A DNA stretch of 5,296 nucleotides from contig JAJZNH010000198.1 in NCBI GenBank assembly GCA_021811745.1, positions 1 through 5,296 on the forward strand, in the 5' to 3' direction. The notes under the pieces were generated by a model, which saw only the letters and a program-made list of their open reading frames with translations, was not told the origin of the DNA and ran no database searches. Positions 1 to 4,642 of this stretch are shown here, piece by piece; position 1 is the stretch's first letter, and each line of letters starts with the position of its first letter. Source of the DNA: Acidobacteriota bacterium (GTDB taxonomy: Bacteria; Acidobacteriota; Terriglobia; Terriglobales; Acidobacteriaceae). The position numbers and the translations under genes were made by a program.

Positions 1-984
1 ATTGGCGAAGGTTTCTACGTTGTTGATGAGCGTCGGCTTGCCCCACAACCCGGCCACCGCCGGATAAGGCGGGCGCGGCTTAGGGCTGCCGCGGCGGCCC
101 TCAATCGAGGCGATCAGGGCCGTCTCCTCGCCGCAGACGAAGGCCCCTGCGCCGAGGCGGACCTCAATGTCGAAGTTGAAAGGCGTTCCGCAGATGCTGT
201 TGCCGAGCAGTCCGTGGCGGCGCGCGTCGCGCAGCGCGGCCGAGAGCCGGGCGACGGCCACCGGATACTCGGCGCGCACATAGATAAAGCCCTTGCTCGC
301 GCCCACCGCGTAGGCTGCCACCGCCATGCCCTCGATGACGCGATGCGGGTCGCCTTCCATCACGCTGCGATCCATGAAGGCACCGGGATCGCCCTCGTCA
401 CCGTTGCAGACCACGTACTTCATGTCGCCGCCGGCCTTGGCCACCGTGCCCCACTTCAAACCCGTGGGATAGCCGGCTCCGCCACGCCCCCGCAGACCGC
501 TTTCCGTCACGCGGTGAATCACGCCGCTGGGGGTCATCTCCGTAAGCACCATCAGGAGCGCCTTGTAGCCGTCGCGGGCAATGTAATCGTCGATCTTCTC
601 GGGGTCGATGTAGCCCGCATTCTCCAGCACGACCCGCACCTGGCTGCCGAAGTGCTCGTTCAGCTCGCATTGCAGCTCCGGCACAGGTCCTCCGCCCAGC
701 GCGTTCACAATGGCTTCAGCGTGGTTCGCGTTCACCTTGCGATAGAGGGTCTCCTCGGGATCGACGCGCACCAGCGGGCCGGACGAGCAAGGTCCCATGC
801 AGCCGGTACGGCGGACCAGAACCTTTTTGCCTGCGGCTTCGGCGGCTTTGATCAGCGCATCGCGGAGCTGTCCCGCACCCTGGCTGGCGCAGGCCAGGTC
901 CATGCACACGTTCACCTCGTAGTCGAACTTGGAGTTCTCAAGGCGGACGGATTTGGCGATCTGCTCCAGCTCTTCGATGGTCAT
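1..984 (-). CDS. hoxF: NAD-reducing hydrogenase diaphorase subunit HoxF (NuoF-like), 3' part outside window
   Basis: This is the flavoprotein subunit that exchanges electrons between NAD(H) and iron-sulfur clusters in a soluble hydrogenase. The frame is open for 328 codons from ATG at 984 to the window edge. Seen: an N-terminal thioredoxin-like [2Fe-2S] domain with C27-x4-C32 and C62-x3-C66 (TGCMGPCSSGPLV), then the NuoF core with the FMN/NADH glycine-rich motif GLRGRGGAGYPTGLKW (163-178), CNGDEGDPGAFMDR (193-206) and GAGAFVCGEETALIASIEG (278-296). The DEGDPGAFMDR form is typical of hydrogenase diaphorases, whereas respiratory NuoF usually has DESEPGT. HoxF proteins are roughly 530 residues or longer, so about 200 residues are missing, including the SLBB region and the C-terminal [4Fe-4S] cysteines. 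The start is fixed by the ATGA overlap with the hoxE stop, with AGGTGG 8 nt upstream, which implies translational coupling. Alternatives are HndC/HydB of [FeFe]-hydrogenases or FdsB of formate dehydrogenase. The HoxE-like partner and nearby hypF favour Hox. Confidence 0.92.
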   Translation of the reverse strand, partial: MTIEELEQIAKSVRLENSKFDYEVNVCMDLACASQGAGQLRDALIKAAEAAGKKVLVRRTGCMGPCSSGPLVRVDPEETLYRKVNANHAEAIVNALGGGPVPELQCELNEHFGSQVRVVLENAGYIDPEKIDDYIARDGYKALLMVLTEMTPSGVIHRVTESGLRGRGGAGYPTGLKWGTVAKAGGDMKYVVCNGDEGDPGAFMDRSVMEGDPHRVIEGMAVAAYAVGASKGFIYVRAEYPVAVARLSAALRDARRHGLLGNSICGTPFNFDIEVRLGAGAFVCGEETALIASIEGRRGSPKPRPPYPAVAGLWGKPTLINNVETFAN

Positions 985-1478
985 TCCACGGTCCACCTTT
1001 CCAGTTGTTCGAGCATCTGTTCGCCGGCCATCTCGCCTGCCACCTCGCCATCGAAGAGCGCTACCGGTGCGCGGCTGCACGCGCCCACGCAGCGGGCCAC
1101 CGCCAGGCTCACCTGGCCGTCGCCGGTGGTTTGTCCCTGGGCGATGCCCAGCCGCTTCTCCGCCTCGGCGATCAGCTTGACCGCACCCTTGATGTAGCAA
1201 GCCGTCCCGGCGCAGACCGTGACGGTGTGCTTGCCCGGCGGCTTGAGGCTGAAGTAGTGGTAGAAGGTGGCCACTCCGTACGCTTGGCTAAGCGGCACGC
1301 GCAGCGAGCGGGCGACGAAGCGCAAAGCCTCGTTGTCCACATAGCCGAAGGAGGACTGCACGGTATGCAGCGTCTCAATCAGCGCGTGGCGGGCAAAGCC
1401 GTTCTTGCGCATAGTGCCGTTGACAATCTTCCATCGTGTATCGTCGCTGGGCAGGGGTGGGGGCGTGAATGCAGGCAC
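981..1478 (-). CDS. hoxE: NAD-reducing hydrogenase [2Fe-2S] subunit HoxE (NuoE-like)
   Basis: This small electron-transfer subunit partners HoxF in the diaphorase module and is cytoplasmic. With the GTG start at 1478 it is 165 aa, the usual size for HoxE/NuoE. Seen: a helical N-terminal half (HALIETLHTVQSSFGYVD, 31-48; LSQAYGVATFYHYFSL, 63-78), then a thioredoxin-like domain with cluster ligands C89-x4-C94 (VCAGTACYIKG) and C130-x3-C134 (ARCVGACSRAP). The N-terminal stretch PSDDTRWKIVNGTMRKNGF (10-28) resembles HoxE from memory and argues for the upstream GTG over the ATG at 1412, which would give 143 aa. GGGAGG lies 4 nt before the GTG, whereas the ATG at 1412 has no good ribosome site. The frame stays open further upstream to 1724, but that part has no family similarity. 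The stop overlaps the hoxF ATG. As first gene of the leftward unit it is probably driven by the promoter at 1684-1712. HndA or FdsG are less likely alternatives. Confidence 0.9.
   Translation of the reverse strand: MPAFTPPPLPSDDTRWKIVNGTMRKNGFARHALIETLHTVQSSFGYVDNEALRFVARSLRVPLSQAYGVATFYHYFSLKPPGKHTVTVCAGTACYIKGAVKLIAEAEKRLGIAQGQTTGDGQVSLAVARCVGACSRAPVALFDGEVAGEMAGEQMLEQLERWTVE
993..998 (-). promoter_or_regulatory. Ribosome binding site of hoxF
   Basis: AGGTGG lies 8 nt upstream of the hoxF ATG, inside the last codons of hoxE. With the 4-bp ATGA overlap it supports the chosen hoxF start and coupled translation of the two diaphorase subunits. Confidence 0.6.
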
Positions 1479-1482
1479 GATT

Positions 1483-1488
1483 CCTCCC
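1483..1488 (-). promoter_or_regulatory. Ribosome binding site deciding the hoxE GTG start
   Basis: GGGAGG reads toward hoxE and ends 4 nt before the GTG at 1478. The spacing is a little short, but the match to the anti-Shine-Dalgarno sequence is strong and it is the best site near any candidate start. The motif lies at the edge of the repeat-like leader segment, so the hoxE translation signal may derive partly from that element. Confidence 0.5.
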
Positions 1489-1499
1489 GATCCGGAACG

Positions 1500-1664
1500 C
1501 TGAGTCGCCCATCGAGCTGAGTAGCTTGGCACACTGTGGCGGAAAGTCGGTCTTGAGAGGGCACGGCTTTTGCCGTGCTGACAAAATCGACCGAGCCATT
1601 GGCCCCGAGCTCCTGAGCGACGTTCTTCAACGCCCTTGCACCTTTGGCACAGGCCATGAGTGCC
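1500..1664. repeat. Possible degenerate dispersed intergenic repeat in the hoxE leader
   Basis: The segment contains a perfect 7-bp inverted repeat, GCACGGC-TTTT-GCCGTGC (1561-1578), and a second hairpin with arms GGCAC (1646-1650) and GTGCC (1660-1664). The first hairpin resembles the 'ggcacggcttt-agccgtgcc' intergenic hairpins I recall as very frequent in Acidobacteriota genomes. The flanking sequence translates in several frames without stops but into nothing recognisable, as degenerate repeats often do. No second copy exists in this window, so dispersed status is inferred. The outer limits given are approximate. It would lie in the transcribed 5' leader of hoxE. It does not look like an intrinsic terminator, because neither strand has a T-run after the stem. 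Confidence 0.35.
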
Positions 1665-1683
1665 GACGGTCAGCTCAACGCCT

Positions 1684-1712
1684 ATCATAACTCTGCGCTT
1701 TAAAGCTGTTAA
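1684..1712 (-). promoter_or_regulatory. Sigma70-type promoter driving hoxE-hoxF
   Basis: On the minus strand, TTAACA (1712-1707) and TATGAT (1689-1684) are separated by exactly 17 nt. Each hexamer has one mismatch to TTGACA/TATAAT. Transcription would start near 1677, leaving a leader of about 200 nt before the hoxE GTG. The spacer contains the perfect 10-bp palindrome GCTTTAAAGC (1697-1706), a possible repressor-binding or melting element. The match is seen directly; promoter activity is inferred. Confidence 0.5.
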
Positions 1713-1715
1713 ACG

Positions 1716-1733
1716 CGGTGACATGGGTCACCG
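1716..1733. promoter_or_regulatory. Perfect dyad, candidate Crp/Fnr-family operator
   Basis: CGGTGAC-ATGG-GTCACCG is a perfect 7-bp inverted repeat. Read differently, it is GGTGA-N6-TCACC, matching the GTGA-N6-TCAC core of Crp/Fnr-superfamily sites. It ends 3 bp upstream of the -35 element of the hoxE promoter and is centred about 47 bp upstream of the predicted transcription start. An activator could act from there, although this is not the canonical -41.5 or -61.5 spacing. It could also act on the divergent hypF. A simple stem-loop is the alternative. Confidence 0.4.
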
Positions 1734-1790
1734 GCATCTTTGGACGGACATTTCCGCTCTATGAGCCTCCGTCGTAGGTCCCGTCTGCGT

Positions 1791-1900
1791 CCGGGTCGTC
1801 CCGGGCGGGCAAGAGACCATAGCTAGCCGCAAGCCTGGAGACAGCATCTCCGACCATGCGCACAGCACCCGCGAGGGGCGTACGAAAACTCTGCCCGCCC
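1791..1900. other. Overlapping GC-rich inverted repeats upstream of hypF
   Basis: GGGCGGGCA (1803-1811) pairs perfectly with TGCCCGCCC (1892-1900). The stem can extend by GAG/CTC across a one-base bulge. It encloses about 75 nt containing a small hairpin, GGAGA-CAGCA-TCTCC (1837-1851). A competing hairpin, CCGGG-TCGT-CCCGG (1791-1804), shares bases with the outer stem, so the two cannot form fully together. This could be a structured leader RNA of hypF, if transcription starts upstream, or chance pairing in GC-rich DNA. No known riboswitch core was recognised. Confidence 0.25.
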
Positions 1901-2073
1901 CAAAAGATATGATTCTAGATTTCAGGAGCGTTCTCTCTCGGAGCCCGTCCGCTCTAGCCATTACGGTAAGTTTCGTCGCAATTCAGTGGAATGCCCGCCG
2001 TCTGGGCTCACTGGCACGGATCGGCAACGGCAAACCGCACAAGCGAGGCCTGCGCTATGCTGATCTGCAACGC

Positions 2074-2077
2074 GAGG
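2074..2077 (+). promoter_or_regulatory. Ribosome binding site supporting the hypF TTG start
   Basis: GAGG is positioned 8 nt before TTG at 2086, optimal spacing for that codon. No comparable ATG or GTG lies in frame just upstream of the conserved acylphosphatase domain, so this motif is the main reason for choosing the TTG. Confidence 0.4.
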
Positions 2078-2085
2078 CGCACACT

Positions 2086-4482
2086 TTGACTCCACAATCC
2101 TCATCCAAGTTCATCCGGTGCCAAGCACTGGTGCGCGGTGTGGTGCAGGGCGTCGGATTCCGGCCCTTCCTCTACCGTCTGGCCATCGAGGAGGGCCTGG
2201 CAGGTTGGGCCGGCAACGACACTGGCGGGGTCGTGGTCGAGGTCGAAGGGCTGGAGGAAAGGGTGCGGGCTCTTTTTGAGCGGATGCGCGCGGAGGCTCC
2301 GCCATTGGCTCGCATCGATTCCGTAGCAGTTCGCGAGACGGCACCGAAAGGCGAGTCGGGCTTCAGGATCGTACCCAGCCAGACCCACGGGCAGGTGAGC
2401 ACCGGGATTCCCGCCGACGCAGCCACCTGCGCGGATTGCCTTCGCGAGCTCTTTACACCCGGCGACCGCCGCTACCGCTACGCGTTTCTCAACTGCACCA
2501 ACTGTGGGCCCCGCTTCACCATCACGCGCCGCATCCCGTACGACCGCCCACAGACCTCGATGGCGCGCTTCAAGATGTGCGCAGCCTGCCAGAGGGAGTT
2601 CGATGACCCCACCAACCGGCGCTTCCACGCCCAGCCCAACGCGTGCCCGGAGTGCGGGCCTAGATTGTGGCTGGCCCAGGCCGGCGGCGAGGAGATTGTG
2701 GCGGCCGATCCCGTGGTTGCCTGCATCGAGCGCCTCTTGGCCGGAGAGATCGTGGCCATCAAGAGCATTGGCGGCTTCCACCTAAGCGTGGATGCAACGA
2801 AAGAAGCTGCCGTGACGCGGCTGAGGGAAGGGAAGCGCCGCTTCGGAAAGCCGTTTGCCGTGATGGTGCGCGACCTTGACGCGGCGCGGACGATGTGTGC
2901 GCTGACCGCACAGGAAGAGGCGCTGCTCGCCTCAGCGGCGAGGCCCATCGTCCTGGCCTCGCGGCGCGAGGGCTGCGGAATCGCGGAGGCTGTCGCGCCG
3001 GGAATTCCCTGGCTGGGCATCTATCTGCCTTTTGCCCCATTGCAGCATCTGCTCTTTGCCGATTCCCGCGTGCGCGCCCTGGTGATGACCAGCGCCAACC
3101 TGAGCGAGGAGCCGATCATGATCGCCAACGACGCAGCGCTTGCCCGCCTGGCCGGCATTGCCGATGTATTCCTGATGAACGACCGCGAAATCCTGCAGCG
3201 CGCCGACGATTCGGTGATGGCGATCGTAGATGGAGCGCCGCAACTGATTCGCCGTGCCCGCGGCTTTGTGCCGCTGGGGATCGAGTTGCCTCCCAACTTC
3301 GCGCGGGCGGGTGTGTCTCCGCTGCTTGCTGTGGGCGGCCACCTGAAGAGTGTCTTCGCGCTGGCGCGCGGCCGGTGGATCTACCAGAGTCAGCACTTGG
3401 GTGACCTTGAGAGCCTGATGGGGTTGGAGTTCTTTCAAGAGTCGTTAGAGCACCTGATGTGTACCTTTGAGATCGAGCCGGAGACTGTGGTGCACGACCT
3501 GCACCCCGGCTACCTGTCCACGCTATGGGCCAAGCAGTGGGCTGCGGAGCGTCAATTGCCGCTCCTCGCCGTGCAGCACCATCACGCGCACGTGGCTGGC
3601 TGCATGGCTGAACACGGGCTGGTAGGTCCACTAATCGGCCTTGCGCTCGACGGCACCGGCTACGGTGCCGACGGGCACATCTGGGGGGGGGAAGTGCTGA
3701 TCGTGCGTCTCGATGGCCCCGATCCTGCCCGATTCGAGCGCTTTGCGCATCTTGAGTACGTGCCCATGCCGGGCGGCGAAGCGGCGATCCGCGAGCCGTG
3801 GCGGATGGCGCTGGGGGCCTTTCATGCAGCCGAACTCGATGTGGAGTCGCCAGAGCTGTTGGCGCTCGTTGGCGCGAAGCCGCAGGAAGCGCGCGTGCTG
3901 CGACGGATGATCGATCGCAGGGTGAATGCGCCGCTCACCTCGAGCTTAGGAAGGCTCTTCGATGCGGTGGCAGCTGTAGTGCTCGGCCGGCGCACGGTGG
4001 ACTACGAAGCGCAGGCGGCGATGGAGCTGGAAGGGACGATCGCGGATGGACCAGCCGCGCATGGGATGCAGACGGCGCGCGGCTATACGCTGCAAATCAA
4101 ACCCGGCGATTGGGCGCGGCACGAGCCGGCCACCATTTGTGCATCGCCAATGTGGCGTGAGCTGCTTGAAGATCTGCGCGCGGGCGTGAGCAAAGCCAGG
4201 ATCGCGGCTCGGTTTCACGCCAGCGTCGCGGAAGCATTTGTGCAGGCGGCCGTGTTGGCGCGGAACGGTACGGGACTGCGCCAAGTTGTGCTGACGGGCG
4301 GATGCATGCACAACCGCCGGCTCGCACATTTGCTGCGCGTGAACTTGAGGGCTGAGGGGTTCGAGGTCTTTCAGCACCTCCAGGTGAGCCCTGGCGACGG
4401 AGGGTTGAGTTACGGACAAGCCGTCGTGGCGGCTGCTATCCTCGCGCACGTAAGCGAATGTAGCGGGTCTTCGCCTGCATAG
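2086..4482 (+). CDS. hypF: [NiFe]-hydrogenase maturation carbamoyltransferase HypF
   Basis: HypF converts carbamoyl phosphate and ATP to carbamoyl-adenylate and passes the carbamoyl group to the C-terminal cysteine of HypE, the source of the cyanide ligands of NiFe centres; it is cytoplasmic. With the TTG start it is 798 aa, near the family's 750-800. All domains are present: acylphosphatase (about 11-100; RGVVQGVGFRPF with R26, and N44); a HypF zinc-finger region with exact spacing C115-x2-C118-x18-C137-x2-C140-x24-C165-x2-C168-x18-C187-x2-C190; a YrdC-like domain (about 210-396; KSIGGFHL 226-233, MTSANLSEEP 334-343); and a Kae1-like domain (about 413-790; metal-binding QHHHAH 497-502 with H498 and H502, LDGTGYG 521-527, LTGGCMHN 736-743, SPGDGGLSYGQ 768-778). 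An in-frame ATG at 1909 would add 59 residues of no family similarity and lies within a TATGAT motif, so it was not chosen. Function is very sure, the exact start only moderately. A run of nine G lies at 3683-3691. Confidence 0.95.
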   Translation: MTPQSSSKFIRCQALVRGVVQGVGFRPFLYRLAIEEGLAGWAGNDTGGVVVEVEGLEERVRALFERMRAEAPPLARIDSVAVRETAPKGESGFRIVPSQTHGQVSTGIPADAATCADCLRELFTPGDRRYRYAFLNCTNCGPRFTITRRIPYDRPQTSMARFKMCAACQREFDDPTNRRFHAQPNACPECGPRLWLAQAGGEEIVAADPVVACIERLLAGEIVAIKSIGGFHLSVDATKEAAVTRLREGKRRFGKPFAVMVRDLDAARTMCALTAQEEALLASAARPIVLASRREGCGIAEAVAPGIPWLGIYLPFAPLQHLLFADSRVRALVMTSANLSEEPIMIANDAALARLAGIADVFLMNDREILQRADDSVMAIVDGAPQLIRRARGFVPLGIELPPNFARAGVSPLLAVGGHLKSVFALARGRWIYQSQHLGDLESLMGLEFFQESLEHLMCTFEIEPETVVHDLHPGYLSTLWAKQWAAERQLPLLAVQHHHAHVAGCMAEHGLVGPLIGLALDGTGYGADGHIWGGEVLIVRLDGPDPARFERFAHLEYVPMPGGEAAIREPWRMALGAFHAAELDVESPELLALVGAKPQEARVLRRMIDRRVNAPLTSSLGRLFDAVAAVVLGRRTVDYEAQAAMELEGTIADGPAAHGMQTARGYTLQIKPGDWARHEPATICASPMWRELLEDLRAGVSKARIAARFHASVAEAFVQAAVLARNGTGLRQVVLTGGCMHNRRLAHLLRVNLRAEGFEVFQHLQVSPGDGGLSYGQAVVAAAILAHVSECSGSSPA

Positions 4483-4486
4483 AATT

Positions 4487-4520
4487 GCCTGTGCCAGGCC
4501 CGGGGCGATATAGTCATCGC
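4487..4520 (+). terminator. Two small stem-loops just after hypF, possible weak terminator
   Basis: GCCTG-TGC-CAGGC (4487-4499) begins 5 nt after the hypF stop and is followed by GCGAT-ATAGTC-ATCGC (4505-4520). Both stems are perfect but only 5 bp, and no T-tract follows. They could mark the end of the hypF transcript but do not meet the usual intrinsic-terminator pattern. Confidence 0.2.
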
Positions 4521-4550
4521 TGACTTGAAAGCAAGCCGAGGCAGGGCAGT

Positions 4551-4577
4551 GGAGACTAACTCGTGACCAGCGTCTCC
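4551..4577. promoter_or_regulatory. Inverted repeat upstream of the fucosidase gene
   Basis: GGAGAC (4551-4556) and GTCTCC (4572-4577) form a perfect 6-bp dyad with a 15-nt centre, 65 bp before the fucosidase start. The roughly 21-bp centre-to-centre spacing, about two helical turns, would suit a dimeric operator, for example of a sugar-responsive regulator. A CATAAT at 4616-4621 could be a -10 element but no -35 match accompanies it. Chance is a serious alternative. Confidence 0.2.
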
Positions 4578-4627
4578 GGCCGGTAGTAGTAAGAACGTCT
4601 TCACGACGCCGAAGGCATAATCATTTC

Positions 4628-4633
4628 AGGGAG
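4628..4633 (+). promoter_or_regulatory. Ribosome binding site of the GH29 fucosidase gene
   Basis: AGGGAG is followed by 9 nt and then ATG at 4643. It supports this start, which also places the twin-arginine motif at the extreme N terminus. Confidence 0.55.
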
Positions 4634-4642
4634 AACTAAGAC

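Larger units (their letters stand above)
1479..2085. other. Divergent intergenic region between hoxE and hypF
   Basis: About 600 bp without a convincing gene. The short open frames on both strands show no recognisable domain. One of them is the upstream continuation of the hoxE frame to 1724. On the hoxE side the region holds a promoter, a Crp/Fnr-like dyad and a leader with hairpins. On the hypF side (1791-1900) it holds overlapping GC-rich inverted repeats. No clear -35/-10 pair pointing toward hypF was found. A TATGAT at 1908-1913 lacks a matching -35 element. No tRNA or known riboswitch class was recognised. Confidence 0.6.

Noticed and set aside
214..1197. Long plus-strand open frame (327 codons) opposite hoxF and hoxE
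   Set aside because: It lies antisense to two genes with clear cysteine and glycine motifs. Its translation is His/Ala/Arg-rich without domains, typical of a shadow frame in GC-rich DNA.
1561..1578. Hairpin considered as an intrinsic terminator
   Set aside because: The TTTT/AAAA is the loop, not a tail. No T-run follows the stem on either strand, and it sits between the promoter and hoxE.
1803..1900. tRNA or known riboswitch in the GC-rich dyad region
   Set aside because: I found no cloverleaf with a T-loop sequence and no conserved core of TPP, cobalamin, glycine, c-di-GMP or other classes I could recognise.
1728..1961. Minus-strand 77-codon open frame in the intergenic region
   Set aside because: It has no recognisable domain and overlaps the dyad-rich region. 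I saw no ribosome site or conserved features to support a gene.
2012..2026. Possible sigma54 promoter (TGGCACG...GGCA) upstream of hypF
   Set aside because: The GG and GC dinucleotides are 9 nt apart instead of the strictly required 10, and the TTGC element is not matched, although sigma54 control of hydrogenase genes is known elsewhere.
1909..2085. 59-residue N-terminal extension of HypF from ATG at 1909
   Set aside because: HypF proteins begin a few residues before the acylphosphatase motif. The extension has no family similarity, its ATG is part of a TATGAT word, and no Shine-Dalgarno precedes it, whereas TTG at 2086 has GAGG at 8 nt.
2101..2781. Minus-strand open frame (226 codons) opposite hypF
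   Set aside because: It is antisense to the conserved acylphosphatase and zinc-finger region of HypF, and its translation has no recognisable domain.
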